A stretch of DNA of 64,000 nt. Origin: an uncultured Pelagibacteraceae bacterium. Its GTDB lineage: Bacteria; Pseudomonadota; Alphaproteobacteria; Pelagibacterales; Pelagibacteraceae. Position numbers and translations under genes: made by a program. Below the pieces are notes generated by a model. It ran no database searches. It saw only the letters and a list, made by a program, of their open reading frames with translations, and had not been told where the DNA came from. The stretch is from positions 52,169 through 116,168 of the forward strand of contig CACOTF010000002.1 of the NCBI GenBank assembly GCA_902630065.1. The letters run 5' to 3'. Shown here one piece after another: positions 14,654 to 25,102 of this stretch (the first letter of the stretch is position 1; every line of letters starts with the position of its first letter).

Positions 14654-15175
14654 ATGTCAGTAAAAGAACTAATCACAGTCCCTGATGATATTCTTAGAAA
14701 AAAATCTGAGCCTTTAAATAAAGTTGATGTTAATGAAAAAAAACTCATAAAAGATTTATTTGAAACTATGTACCATCACAATGGTATAGGTTTGGCAGCT
14801 GTTCAAGTTGGTATCCTTAAAAGAGTAGTTGTTTTAGATGTCTCAAAAAATGAAAATGACAAAAAACCTTTATGCTTTATTAATCCACAAATAAAAACTT
14901 TAAGTGAAAAAATGTCTACATATGAGGAGGGTTGTTTATCAATACCTAATACCTTTATTGAGATAGAGAGACCAGAAATTTGCACTGTATCTTATATAGA
15001 TGAAAATGGTGATAAGAAAGAAATGGAATGCGATGGATTACTCTCAACATGTTTACAACATGAAATAAATCACCTAGATGGAAAATTAATAATTGATTAT
15101 TTATCTAAAATCAAAAAAGATTTAATAATAAAAAAATTGTCTAAACAAAAAACTTCTAATAGAGTTGTTGTTTAA
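14654..15175 (+). CDS. def: Peptide deformylase
   Basis: GIGLAAVQVG, EEGCLSIP, QHEINHLDG. Confidence 0.96.
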   Translation: MSVKELITVPDDILRKKSEPLNKVDVNEKKLIKDLFETMYHHNGIGLAAVQVGILKRVVVLDVSKNENDKKPLCFINPQIKTLSEKMSTYEEGCLSIPNTFIEIERPEICTVSYIDENGDKKEMECDGLLSTCLQHEINHLDGKLIIDYLSKIKKDLIIKKLSKQKTSNRVVV

Positions 15176-16090
15176 ATGTCAAATATTGTATTCATGGGCA
15201 CACCGCAGTTTGCTGTGCCTATCCTAAAAAAAATTAATCAAAAATATAAAATTAAATGTGTATTTACTCAGCCTCCAAGTAAATCAAATAGAGGTCAAAA
15301 GTTTACGAAATCATCAATTCATAAATGTGCAGAGGAACTTAATCTAGAAGTTAAAACTCCAAAAAAAATTGATGATGAATTTGAATATCTTAAAGAATTA
15401 AATTTAGATCTTGTAATTGTTGTTGCATACGGACAATTAATTTCAAAAAAAATTCTTGATTTGAGTAAAAAAGGTTTTTTGAATATTCATGCTTCATTAT
15501 TACCAAAATGGAGAGGTGCGGCACCAATCCAAAGATCGATTTTAAACAATGAAAAAAAAACTGGTATATCATTTATGAAAATTGATGAAAAATTAGATTC
15601 TGGACCAGTATGTAATAAATACTCAATAGATATTCTTGATCAAGATAACGCAGAAATTTTATCAGAAAAATTATCTTATTTGAGTACAGAAAAAATTTTA
15701 GAAAATGTACAAAAAGTTTTAGACGAAGAGGCAATATTTAAAGAGCAAGATCATGCAAAAGCTACATATGCAAAGAAAATTCAAAAAATAGAGGGAAAGA
15801 TAGATTGGAATAATAGTGCTCGTAAAATAATTGCTCAAATAAATGGATTATATCCAAAACCTGGTGCATGGTTTGAGCTTAACAACAAAAGACATAAAAT
15901 ATTAAAAGCCAAAATAAACAAGCAGTCAGCAAAAATCGGTGAAGTAATCGACGAACAAATGACAATAGCATGTGGTGAAAATTCAATAAATATTATTGAG
16001 ATACAAAAAGAGGGTAAGAACCCTCAATTAATTAAGGAATTTTTATTAGGGAATAAGGTTAGAAAAGGAACAATAATTACAAGTGAATAG
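15176..16090 (+). CDS. fmt: Methionyl-tRNA formyltransferase
   Basis: FMGTPQFAVPIL; NIHASLLPKWRGAAPIQRSILN; SGPV. Confidence 0.96.
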   Translation: MSNIVFMGTPQFAVPILKKINQKYKIKCVFTQPPSKSNRGQKFTKSSIHKCAEELNLEVKTPKKIDDEFEYLKELNLDLVIVVAYGQLISKKILDLSKKGFLNIHASLLPKWRGAAPIQRSILNNEKKTGISFMKIDEKLDSGPVCNKYSIDILDQDNAEILSEKLSYLSTEKILENVQKVLDEEAIFKEQDHAKATYAKKIQKIEGKIDWNNSARKIIAQINGLYPKPGAWFELNNKRHKILKAKINKQSAKIGEVIDEQMTIACGENSINIIEIQKEGKNPQLIKEFLLGNKVRKGTIITSE

Positions 16091-16823
16091 ATATCAGATT
16101 CTAATAGAATACGAAGGCACTTTATACAATGGTTGGCAAATTCAAAAAAAAGGTAAGTCAATTCAGGAAAATATTGAGATTGTCTTATCTAAACTATTAA
16201 AAGAAAAAATAAAAATTTATGGGTCTGGACGAACAGACTCAGGAGTTCATGCTAAAGAGCAATCAGCTCACTTTGATACTACAAACAAAATTATTCAAAA
16301 AGATAAACTATTGAATTCACTAAACTTCTTTTTAAATAAAAAAAAAATATCTATTTTAAAAATAATGAAAAAAAATAAACTTTTTCATTCAAGATATTCT
16401 GCAAAAGAAAGACGGTATACGTACTTAATTAGAAATGATGCTTCTCCTTCAGTTATCAATTTTAACAGAGAGTGGCATATTAAAAAAAAAATTGATGTTG
16501 AATTGATGAAAAAGGGAGCAAAAAAATTAATTGGAACTCATGATTTTTCAACTTTTAGAGCATCTAATTGTGCTGCAAAAAGTCCAGTAAGAACCATGAA
16601 AAAAGTAAAAATAACCAAAGTTAAAAATGTTATAAAAATTCAATTTGTCTCAAAATCATTTCTTAAGAGTCAAGTTAGATCCATGGTTGGTTCACTTAAA
16701 TACCTTGGTGAAAAAAAATGGAACTTAAAAAAATTTACCAGTATATTTAAATCAAAATCTAGAAAAAATTGTGCTCCTATTGCCCCTGCACATGGTTTAT
16801 ATCTTGAGAAAATTATTTATTAA
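16083..16823 (+). CDS. truA: tRNA pseudouridine synthase A
   Basis: YEGTLYNGWQIQ; GSGRTDSGVHAKEQSAHF; FLKSQVRSMVGSL. Confidence 0.95.
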   Translation: MNRYQILIEYEGTLYNGWQIQKKGKSIQENIEIVLSKLLKEKIKIYGSGRTDSGVHAKEQSAHFDTTNKIIQKDKLLNSLNFFLNKKKISILKIMKKNKLFHSRYSAKERRYTYLIRNDASPSVINFNREWHIKKKIDVELMKKGAKKLIGTHDFSTFRASNCAAKSPVRTMKKVKITKVKNVIKIQFVSKSFLKSQVRSMVGSLKYLGEKKWNLKKFTSIFKSKSRKNCAPIAPAHGLYLEKIIY

Positions 16824-17274
16824 ATTTCTTTTTTTTCTTTTTTATTCTCCATCTTGATCCCTCTCTAATTATGTAACCACAACAATTTTTGGAGCCACAC
16901 TTACAAGGAAAATCCTTATAGTTTTCATCAAAACTAAACCCATAATCATAAGTTAGTTCCTCATTTTTATTTATATCTTTAATAGAACTAATCCATAATT
17001 TTAAACCTTTGCCTTCAACTTCACAGTTGGGATCACAAGAGTGATTAATAAGTCTTGCAGTATTGTATGCAAAATCACCGTCTAAATCATATCTATTATT
17101 TAAGTTAAAAAGATAAATAGCTTTATCATTATCAAATTTTGGATTATTTTCAGTCTGTTTTTTTGTAATTATTTTACCTGTGTAGTAAATAATCTTAGTC
17201 CCTTTTTTTATATTTTTAGATGCAAACAGTCCCCTGTTATCAATATTTGATGATTTTTGTTTATATAGTTTCAT
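16813..17274 (-). CDS. SET-domain protein (putative lysine methyltransferase) with post-SET Cys cluster
   Basis: GLFASKNIKKGTKIIYYTGK; TARLINHSCDPNCEVE; NEELTYDYGF; CKCGSKNCCGYI. Confidence 0.88.
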   Translation of the reverse strand: MKLYKQKSSNIDNRGLFASKNIKKGTKIIYYTGKIITKKQTENNPKFDNDKAIYLFNLNNRYDLDGDFAYNTARLINHSCDPNCEVEGKGLKLWISSIKDINKNEELTYDYGFSFDENYKDFPCKCGSKNCCGYIIREGSRWRIKKKKKKFNK

Positions 17275-17276
17275 GA

Positions 17277-18206
17277 TTATGTATTTTCCGACTCGATTAA
17301 TGCATTTACATGATAATTAGCGCTTTCAGCAAGTGCTTTCAGGTCGTATCCACCTTCTAATAAAGATACCACTTTTCCATTAGTAAACTTATTAGTGGCT
17401 TTTAGTGTTCTTCTTGTTATTTCATAAAAATCTTTGGATGAAAGTTCAAATTGAGCTAATGGATCGTTTTTGTGAGCATCAAAGCCAGCAGAAAAGATTA
17501 GGAAATCAGGCTTATATTCAATTAACCTATCTAAAACTCTATCATAAGCATTAAAATACTCTTCAGAATTTGTACCAGCAGGAAGAGGTATATTAAGAGA
17601 ATTATTATACTTTCCCTTGTCTTTTTCTGTGCCACCACCTGGATAAAATGGATATTGATGTGTAGATATATAAAGTGAATTTTTGTTGTCATACATTACA
17701 TCATAATTTCCATTTCCCCAATGAACATCAAAATCTACACATGCAATTCTTTTATATTTATATTTTTTTATTAAATAATTAACTGCAACACCTGCATTAG
17801 AAATACAGCAAAAGCCCATTGATTTGTTTTTTTCAGCATGGTGTCCTGGTGGTCGTACTACACAAAATGCATTTTTATATTTTTTATTCTCAATTCCATC
17901 TATTGCACTTATAGCTGATCCTGCAGCTTGAAACACTGCATCCTTACTTCCAGGCGATACAACAGTATCACCATCTAAAAAATTTAAGCCACTTTTAGGA
18001 AATGAGTCTTTTAAATTATTAATATAATCTTCAGAATGAGTCATATTAAGAATATCATTAGGAACAAGATCTGGCTTATCCCAAATCAGTTCATTATTTT
18101 TTTTTAAAGTATCAATTATTGAAACTACTCTCTTCGGTTGTTCTGGATGACCATCACCTGTTATATGTTTTTCTGAAGATTCAGATGTTATAATTGCAGT
18201 TTTCAA
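17277..18206 (-). CDS. Class II-type histone deacetylase superfamily / acetylpolyamine amidohydrolase
   Basis: HPEQPKRVVSI; VVRPPGHHAEKNKSMGFCCISNAGVAVNYL; DFDVHWGNG; SAGFDAHKNDPL; LEGGYD. Confidence 0.92.
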   Translation of the reverse strand: MKTAIITSESSEKHITGDGHPEQPKRVVSIIDTLKKNNELIWDKPDLVPNDILNMTHSEDYINNLKDSFPKSGLNFLDGDTVVSPGSKDAVFQAAGSAISAIDGIENKKYKNAFCVVRPPGHHAEKNKSMGFCCISNAGVAVNYLIKKYKYKRIACVDFDVHWGNGNYDVMYDNKNSLYISTHQYPFYPGGGTEKDKGKYNNSLNIPLPAGTNSEEYFNAYDRVLDRLIEYKPDFLIFSAGFDAHKNDPLAQFELSSKDFYEITRRTLKATNKFTNGKVVSLLEGGYDLKALAESANYHVNALIESENT

Positions 18207-19345
18207 GCGAAATAATTATGTAAAATGTTCTTATAAATCTTAGTTAACTTTTTTAAATCTGAGATCGATGTTCTCTCATTAACCATATGAATAGTATTAT
18301 TTCTTAACCCAAGCTCAAGACGTGGTATCGAACCTAAAAATCTGCTGTCACTTGTGCCACCTCTACAATTTAATTTTGCATTGTTCCCTGTAACTTTTTT
18401 TACAACTTTTTTTACCATGTAAATTTCTTTATTTGGCTCTGTGTAAAATGCTTCTCCACTTACTTTATAATCTATTTTGGTTTTGCAATTTTCTTTTTTT
18501 GCAACTGCATTAATAATTCTACTAAGTTTTTTTTTCAAAGATGTCGATTTATAAGTTGAATTAAATCTAACATTAAATTTAGCACTTGCAGATTGCGGGA
18601 CTACATTTTCAGATATATTGTCCACATTCATTTTTGTAAATTCCAAATTTGATGGTGGCATATACTTTGTTCCTTTGTCTAGCTGAATACTTTTCAGTTT
18701 AGATATTATTTTAGCGAGAGCAGTACATGGATTTATATATGTCCCATAAAATGCGGAGTGTCCACTTTTTCCATATACTTTTACTGTCCCATTCATAGAA
18801 CCTCTTCTTCCAATCCTGATTTCGTCTCCAACTGATTTATTTGATGACGGTTCGCCTACTACCGAAAAATCAATTTTTTCTTTTTTTTTCTTTAAATATT
18901 TCATAACAGCTGGACAACCATAGCCTGTAGTTTCTTCATCAGCTGTAATTATTATTGATATAGAGCCTATAAATTTTTCGTTTCTAATAAAATCACTTAC
19001 AGCACTTATCCAACATGCTACACTACCCTTCATGTCCTGTGATCCTCTTCCAAACAAATATCCTTTTTTTACTACTGCTTTAAATGGTGGAATATCCCAA
19101 TTATTAAGGTTGGCAACAACATCTGTATGACCCAAATAATTAATGTTGGGTTTTGATTTACCAAATTTTGCATATAAATTTAATGCAGGTTTAGCACCTG
19201 TACCTTTTGATTTAATTATATAACATTTAAAACCTATTGATGAGAGTTTCCTTGAAAGGAAATTCATAATACCCTTATCTTCTGTTTTAATTGTTTGAAA
19301 TTTTATTAGCTCCTGAGCTAACTTTAATTCATTATAAGTTTTCAT
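18203..19345 (-). CDS. dapE: Succinyl-diaminopimelate desuccinylase
   Basis: YLGHTDVV; LFGRGSQDMKGSVACW; ADEETTGYG; GGTSDSRF; adjacent to dapD. Confidence 0.92.
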   Translation of the reverse strand: MKTYNELKLAQELIKFQTIKTEDKGIMNFLSRKLSSIGFKCYIIKSKGTGAKPALNLYAKFGKSKPNINYLGHTDVVANLNNWDIPPFKAVVKKGYLFGRGSQDMKGSVACWISAVSDFIRNEKFIGSISIIITADEETTGYGCPAVMKYLKKKKEKIDFSVVGEPSSNKSVGDEIRIGRRGSMNGTVKVYGKSGHSAFYGTYINPCTALAKIISKLKSIQLDKGTKYMPPSNLEFTKMNVDNISENVVPQSASAKFNVRFNSTYKSTSLKKKLSRIINAVAKKENCKTKIDYKVSGEAFYTEPNKEIYMVKKVVKKVTGNNAKLNCRGGTSDSRFLGSIPRLELGLRNNTIHMVNERTSISDLKKLTKIYKNILHNYFA

Positions 19346-19349
19346 TAGT

Positions 19350-20177
19350 TTATTCTCTTAAAAGATCGTTAACAGATGTCTTTGATCTAGTTTTTTCATC
19401 AACTTGTTTAATTATTACTGCACAATATAAAGATGGTGCTTGTGGATTGTTTTTATCTGGTAAGGATCCTGGAACTACCACAGAGTAAGGTGGAATTTTT
19501 CCATAAGTTATTTCACCAGTTTTTCTATTAACAATTTTTGTTGATTGCCCAATATACATTCCCATACTTAGAACAGAGCCTTCTCCAACTATTACACCTT
19601 CTACTACTTCTGACATTGCTCCTAAGAAAACATTATCTTCAATAATTGTTGGTAATGCTTGGGCCGGTTCTAATACTCCACCAACTCCAGTTCCGGCAGA
19701 GATATGACAATTTTTTCCAATCTGACAACAACTTCCTGCACGACTGAATGTATCCATCATAGTGCCTTCGTCTATGTACGCTCCAATATTTACATAACAT
19801 GGCATAAGAACAGCATTCTTTGCAACAAAGGAACCACGTCTTGCTGCTGTGTTGGGAACCATTCTGAACCCAGCTTTTTCAAAATCTTCATTCGTCCAGC
19901 CAGCAGTTTTACCTTTTAATAAGTGACTTTTATCTCTCCATGTTGAATATGGCCCCGCCATGATATCCATTCCATACATTCGAAAACTTAACATGATAGC
20001 TTTTTTTAGATGTTGATGAGTAACCCATTCACCATTGATCTTTTCAGCTACTCTTACTTTTCCACTGTCTAGATCATCAATAATTTGATTAACAGCATCC
20101 TTTAAAGATTTATCTGAATTTTGGTTTACTTGATCTTTATTTTCCCAAGCTTCATTTATAATTTTTTCAATACTCAT
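19350..20177 (-). CDS. dapD: 2,3,4,5-tetrahydropyridine-2,6-dicarboxylate N-succinyltransferase
   Basis: RRGSFVAKNAVLMPCYVNIGAYIDEGTMMDTFSRAGSCCQIGKNCHISAGTGVGGVLEPAQA. Confidence 0.96.
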   Translation of the reverse strand: MSIEKIINEAWENKDQVNQNSDKSLKDAVNQIIDDLDSGKVRVAEKINGEWVTHQHLKKAIMLSFRMYGMDIMAGPYSTWRDKSHLLKGKTAGWTNEDFEKAGFRMVPNTAARRGSFVAKNAVLMPCYVNIGAYIDEGTMMDTFSRAGSCCQIGKNCHISAGTGVGGVLEPAQALPTIIEDNVFLGAMSEVVEGVIVGEGSVLSMGMYIGQSTKIVNRKTGEITYGKIPPYSVVVPGSLPDKNNPQAPSLYCAVIIKQVDEKTRSKTSVNDLLRE

Positions 20178-20181
20178 AATT

Positions 20182-20853
20182 TTATGAGTTTTTTAATAAC
20201 CTTATTTCTTTTAAAAATAAAGAGAGATTTTCGATTTTATAGTCGATGTAATCTTTATCAGACTCTTTTTTACCCCAATATTCATTATTGATAAGCCAAG
20301 CTGTTATAGTTCCCCGCTCTTTACCTATTGATAAATTTTTAGCTATATCCTCAATATAAAGAGTTTCTTTTGGATTAATCTTAAATTTATCAACCATAAG
20401 ATCAAAAGCTTTGGCTTCAGGCTTTGGGTGATATTTTGCATCAACGATATCAAATATATCTTTAAATTGGTCTTCAATACCAAGAGTTTTAACTATATTT
20501 TTTACGTGCGCTCTACTTCCGTTTGTGAATACAAATTTATTTAAATTTATGTTTTCAAGCTCATTTTTTAAAACAAGATCTTTTTCCATAAATGAAAGAT
20601 CAATATCATGAACATACTCCAAGAATTCTTCCGGTGGTATATCATGATGTATCATCAATCCATTTAAACTTGTGTTGTATTTGTGAAAATAATCTCTTTG
20701 TAATTCTTTGGCTTTTACAAGATCTAAGTTGAGCTTATTTGAGATGTATTTTGTCATTCTCTTACTAACTTGGCCAAAAACTGCTTCTAAATCATCATAC
20801 AAAACACCATCACAGTCGAATAAAATATTCTTTATATTTTTTAGATTATTCAT
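20182..20853 (-). CDS. HAD-family hydrolase, pyrimidine 5'-nucleotidase-like (SDT1-type)
   Basis: ILFDCDGVLYDD; FVFTNGSRAHVKNIVKTLGIEDQF; TLYIEDIAKNL. Confidence 0.8.
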   Translation of the reverse strand: MNNLKNIKNILFDCDGVLYDDLEAVFGQVSKRMTKYISNKLNLDLVKAKELQRDYFHKYNTSLNGLMIHHDIPPEEFLEYVHDIDLSFMEKDLVLKNELENINLNKFVFTNGSRAHVKNIVKTLGIEDQFKDIFDIVDAKYHPKPEAKAFDLMVDKFKINPKETLYIEDIAKNLSIGKERGTITAWLINNEYWGKKESDKDYIDYKIENLSLFLKEIRLLKNS

Positions 20854-21713
20854 TTTCTTATTAATGTTCCTGCGCCCTTATCAGAAAATAACTCAAATAG
20901 TATTGAATGAGGTTTTCTGCCATCAACAATCACAACACCTCTAACACCATTAGATATTGCATCTAAACAAGTGTTTATTTTAGGAATCATTCCACCTGTT
21001 ATTACTTTTTTCTTTAACAATTCTACGGTTTTATCTGCATTAATTTCTGTCAAAAGTTTCCCATTTTCATCTAACACACCCTCCACATCTGTCATAAGCA
21101 ATAATCTTCTTGCCTTTAGCTTTTTTGCAATTGCTCCTGCTACTATGTCGGCATTTATATTATAAAGGCAATTACTTTCATCAAGTCCTAGTGGCGCAAT
21201 TATAGATATTTTTCCTTGCTTAATATTTTCCAAAATTTCATCTTCACTAATTTTTGTAGGAGTTCCAACAAATCCCAATTCTTCTCTTTCGGGTTTTACA
21301 TAAATTATATTATTTTTTTTTGGAGTTATTGAATTTCCTATGGCTTTAGATTTTTTTAATTTATCTATTATTTCATCATTTAGATCCAGAAGAGCCTCTT
21401 CTACTAGTTTAATTGTAAATTTATCAGTGACTCTTAGCCCATCAATAAATTTAGTAGTCAAATTATTTTGGTCTAATTTTTGTTTTATGTTTTTACCCCC
21501 ACCATGAATTACTACTACTGATAATTTAAGTTTATAAATTATTGAAAGATCTTCTATAAATTGGTTAAACAAAGTTTTATGTAAAAGAACAGATCCACCA
21601 CATTTAATTATTATAATTTCATTATTATATTTTTCGATATATTTGCTAACCTCTTCGGTAGAGGGACCATCATTTGGAAGAATTCTTCTTAATTCTTCTT
21701 GATCTTTAAACAT
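20850..21713 (-). CDS. argB: Acetylglutamate kinase
   Basis: IIIKCGGSVL; VVIHGGGKNIKQ; NINADIVAGAIAKKLKARRLLLMTDVEGVLD; GGMIPKI. Confidence 0.96.
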   Translation of the reverse strand: MFKDQEELRRILPNDGPSTEEVSKYIEKYNNEIIIIKCGGSVLLHKTLFNQFIEDLSIIYKLKLSVVVIHGGGKNIKQKLDQNNLTTKFIDGLRVTDKFTIKLVEEALLDLNDEIIDKLKKSKAIGNSITPKKNNIIYVKPEREELGFVGTPTKISEDEILENIKQGKISIIAPLGLDESNCLYNINADIVAGAIAKKLKARRLLLMTDVEGVLDENGKLLTEINADKTVELLKKKVITGGMIPKINTCLDAISNGVRGVVIVDGRKPHSILFELFSDKGAGTLIRK

Positions 21714-21714
21714 T

Positions 21715-23412
21715 TTAATCTTTGACTTTTAGATTTTTATTAATTATCCACTGCTGAATTATTGTTAGTATATTTGTGCAGGTCCAATAAAGAATCAGCC
21801 CCGAGGCAAATGGTGCTAAAATAAATGTTATAAATAGTGGAAACCATTTAAATAATTTTCTCTGCATTACTTGTGCTGGGTCATCACCAACAGCTTGAGG
21901 AGATAACTGCATCTGTAAAAACATAGACCCACCCATTAAAATTGGTAGCAATCCGATTCCTAAAAAATCTGGCACATTATAAGGAAGCAGTCCAAATAAG
22001 TTGAAAATTGTTACTGGATCTTTTGCCGCTAAATCTTTCCATATCCAAACAAAAGGAGCATGTCTCATAGCAATATCCAATAGCAAAAGTTTATAAAGGC
22101 TAAAGAAAATCGGAATTTGTAAGAGTATGGGAATACACGAGCTTGCGGGGTTCACGCCATTAGCTTTGTACATTTTCATGATTTCCTGTTGTAGCTTTTG
22201 CTTATCGTCTTTATATCTGTCTTTTAAAGCTTGCATAGGTTTTGCAAGATGTTTCATTTTACCCATGCTTTTCATTGAATATTGATTCAATGGAAAAAAA
22301 ACTAACCTTACTAAAAATGTTAATATAATTATTGCGTAGCCATAATTTCCAGTGAGTCTAAATAAATAGTCTAAAATGAACCAAAGAGGCTTTACTATAA
22401 AATATAGCACTCCATAATTTACTATTAAGTCTAGTTTTTCAATTTTAAGTTCATCTGTATATTGATCAATAAGTTCAATCTCTTTTGCACCAATTAAAGA
22501 ATTTATGTTGTGACTAACTGATGAATTAGGCCCTGCCTCATATCCACTTAGGTCTATGTAACTTGCTCTATATTTTTTTTTGTAATCTATATCTACCCTA
22601 AATTTCCGATCTTGAGGAGGCAAAATACTTGTCATCCAGTATTTATCACCAATAACCAAATATCCTGAATTAGCTTCTTTAGTAAATTTTTTTTCTTCCA
22701 CATCTTTATAATCAATTTCCTCTAATTCTCCATCGGCAAGAAGAGTGTAACCTTCATGAAGTATATAAAAATCTGTTAAATCTGATGGCAATGAATTTCT
22801 ATGCAAAATACTATAAGGATAAAATTTATAGGTTTTATCAGTATTATTTTTTATATTCTGTTCAACACTGAATAAGTATTTTTCATCAAGAGTTATCTTT
22901 CTCTCAAAAATAATACCTTGATTATTTTCGTAAATTAAGACAATTGGATTGTTAGGAGTTAATTTTGTCCCACTCTTAATTTTCCAAACAGTATTTGAAT
23001 TCGGAACTTCAGCATCACTATTTGTTGCCCAACCAGTATTAAAAAAATATCCATCATTAACGTTTGATGGGTTTAACAAGACAATTTTTTCTTCACTACC
23101 TAAAGTTTGGTTATAGTCTTTAAATACGAAATCATCAATTGCTCCACCATTACTTAAAGATATAGAGCCTTTGATAAATTTATTTTCAAATTCAATTCTT
23201 TTTGAGGAATTTATAGCCTCTGATCTTGTAATTTCTTTAACAATCTCTGTTTGCTCGATTTTTGGAGCTTCAGAATTTTTAACTATTTCTTTGTTAGTTT
23301 CTTGATTTTCTAATTGATTTACATTTTTAGCTGGTGGAGCAAAAAATAATCCATAGAGAATTATTACGGCAGCACTTAAACTAATAGCAGCGATTACATT
23401 GCGAGTATCCAC
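21715..23412 (-). CDS. yidC: Membrane protein insertase YidC
   Basis: Periplasmic domain plus NYGYAIIILTFLVRLVFFPLNQYSMKSMGKMKHL; NGVNPASSCIPILLQIPIFFSLYKLL. Confidence 0.96.
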   Translation of the reverse strand: MDTRNVIAAISLSAAVIILYGLFFAPPAKNVNQLENQETNKEIVKNSEAPKIEQTEIVKEITRSEAINSSKRIEFENKFIKGSISLSNGGAIDDFVFKDYNQTLGSEEKIVLLNPSNVNDGYFFNTGWATNSDAEVPNSNTVWKIKSGTKLTPNNPIVLIYENNQGIIFERKITLDEKYLFSVEQNIKNNTDKTYKFYPYSILHRNSLPSDLTDFYILHEGYTLLADGELEEIDYKDVEEKKFTKEANSGYLVIGDKYWMTSILPPQDRKFRVDIDYKKKYRASYIDLSGYEAGPNSSVSHNINSLIGAKEIELIDQYTDELKIEKLDLIVNYGVLYFIVKPLWFILDYLFRLTGNYGYAIIILTFLVRLVFFPLNQYSMKSMGKMKHLAKPMQALKDRYKDDKQKLQQEIMKMYKANGVNPASSCIPILLQIPIFFSLYKLLLLDIAMRHAPFVWIWKDLAAKDPVTIFNLFGLLPYNVPDFLGIGLLPILMGGSMFLQMQLSPQAVGDDPAQVMQRKLFKWFPLFITFILAPFASGLILYWTCTNILTIIQQWIINKNLKVKD

Positions 23413-23655
23413 TTAATTTCTACCTTTAATTTTTTCAACCGGGTCATGTCCACCTAAACCAAACCATGGGTTACATCTTAATATTCTTAATGTTGATTTA
23501 TAAGTAGCTTTGAAGATATTATATTTTTCAAAACACTCTAAGCAATAAGAGCTACACGATGGTTCGAATTTGCAAGAGTTGTAGAATAATGGGCTTAATA
23601 AAAATTTGTAAACTCTAATTAAAAAAATAAATGGATAATTTACAATTTTAATCAT
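23413..23655 (-). CDS. yidD: Membrane protein insertion efficiency factor YidD
   Basis: CKFEPSCSSYCLECFEKY...RILRCNPWFGLGGHDPV. Confidence 0.94.
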   Translation of the reverse strand: MIKIVNYPFIFLIRVYKFLLSPLFYNSCKFEPSCSSYCLECFEKYNIFKATYKSTLRILRCNPWFGLGGHDPVEKIKGRN

Positions 23656-23993
23656 CTTATTCTTTCAAAATCTTTAAAAATTTGAGTTTTTATATCCTGG
23701 TATTTTTCTTTAGATACATTATGTCTTGCAATAATCAAATATGAAAAATTCAAATTTATTTTAATTTGTTTATAGATATCATTCATAATATTTCTTAGTC
23801 TTCTTTTTATCTTGTTTCTAATAACTGCATTACCTATTTTCTTTTTTGTGACTATACTTAAATTAAGTTTATTTGTATCTTTATTAGAAAGTCTTTTAAA
23901 AAAAATTGTAGAGTATTTGTTTGAAACTTTTTTACCTGAAAGTAGAGATTTAAAATCCTCATTTTTTTTGAGACTTACTAAACTACTTTTCAT
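23652..23993 (-). CDS. rnpA: Ribonuclease P protein component
   Basis: KKIGNAVIRNKIKRRLRNI; between yidD and rpmH. Confidence 0.93.
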   Translation of the reverse strand: MKSSLVSLKKNEDFKSLLSGKKVSNKYSTIFFKRLSNKDTNKLNLSIVTKKKIGNAVIRNKIKRRLRNIMNDIYKQIKINLNFSYLIIARHNVSKEKYQDIKTQIFKDFERIR

Positions 23994-24127
23994 TACACAG
24001 GAGTGAGTTTTTTTCTACCTTTGCCTCTTCTTCTTTTAATTAGTTTTCTTCCACCTTTAGTCTTCATTTTAGATCTAAAACCATGTCTTCTTCTTTTTTT
24101 TTTACTAGGCTGATATGTACGTTTCAT
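23993..24127 (-). CDS. rpmH: 50S ribosomal protein L34
   Basis: 44 aa [44 protein letters not shown]. Confidence 0.97.
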   Translation of the reverse strand: MKRTYQPSKKKRRRHGFRSKMKTKGGRKLIKRRRGKGRKKLTPV

Positions 24128-24212
24128 TTTAAGGCTTCTTTTTTATTAAATTCCGGTAGTTATACAATTTAATGTATATAAGTACAGTTATTTTTAATAA
24201 GTTAAAGACATA

Positions 24213-24929
24213 ATGATTAACCAAAGTAAATTAAAAATTGTTCTTGGTCTAATATATCTTGCTATAGTAATTGCATTTTTACTACTATTTTTTAATTATT
24301 TTTCTCTTAAAGACTTTGCAACCTATGAACTTCTTAAAAGCAATAGAGATACCTTGAATGAATTAAAAAACTCAAACTTTATATTTACGAGTATCTTATT
24401 TTTATTATTTTGTATAATTTGGTGTTTACTACTTGGATTTGCTTCTCCTATTTATTTGCTAGGTGGATTTATTTTTGGCAAATGGATTGGTTCCATCTTA
24501 GTAATTTTAGGTTTATCTTTTGGATCAACAATTCTTTATCTTTTAGGGAACTATTTTTTTAAAAACTTGATTGAAGAAAAATTTTCATCAAAATATAAAA
24601 AATTAACATTGAAAATACATCAAAATGAATTTTTTTATTTTATAATATATAGACTTGTCGGAGGAATTCCTTTTTTTTTACAAAATTTAATACCGATATT
24701 ATTTAAAATTAAATTAAAAAATTATTTTTTTGGATCAATAATTGGTTTATCACCCCAACTTTTTGCTGGAGCATCACTCGGATCAGGATTAAATAATATT
24801 TTTGAAAATAATCTTACACCACCAAGTCTTTTTGAAATTATTTTGACTCCAGAAGTATATATTCCATTTATAGGTATAATTATCTTAATTGTATTAAGTT
24901 TTTCATTGAGAAAATATTTCTTTAAGTAA
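24213..24929 (+). CDS. TVP38/TMEM64 (DedA-like) family membrane protein
   Basis: PIYLLGGFIFGKWIGSILVILGLSFGSTILYLLGNYFFKNLIEEKF; RLVGGIPFFLQNLIPILFKIKLKNYFFGSIIGLSPQLF. Confidence 0.7.
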   Translation: MINQSKLKIVLGLIYLAIVIAFLLLFFNYFSLKDFATYELLKSNRDTLNELKNSNFIFTSILFLLFCIIWCLLLGFASPIYLLGGFIFGKWIGSILVILGLSFGSTILYLLGNYFFKNLIEEKFSSKYKKLTLKIHQNEFFYFIIYRLVGGIPFFLQNLIPILFKIKLKNYFFGSIIGLSPQLFAGASLGSGLNNIFENNLTPPSLFEIILTPEVYIPFIGIIILIVLSFSLRKYFFK

Positions 24930-24931
24930 TA

Positions 24932-25005
24932 TGGTGCCCTCACCCAGAATTGAACTGGAAATTCATCCTTACCATGGATGTGTTATACCATTTAACTATG
25001 AGGGC
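24932..25005 (-). tRNA. tRNA-Thr(GGT), CCA encoded
   Basis: Reverse strand gccctcatagttaaatggtataacacatccatggtaaggatgaatttccagttcaattctgggtgagggcacca; anticodon loop atGGTaa. Confidence 0.88.
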
Positions 25006-25102
25006 TTTTTTTAATTATAATTAGTGTATAAAATTGTTTTTTTCAAATAAATGCCTTAATTTTTTGAGAAAATCGGTTATATCTAAACAAGGTAAATGAT
25101 AT

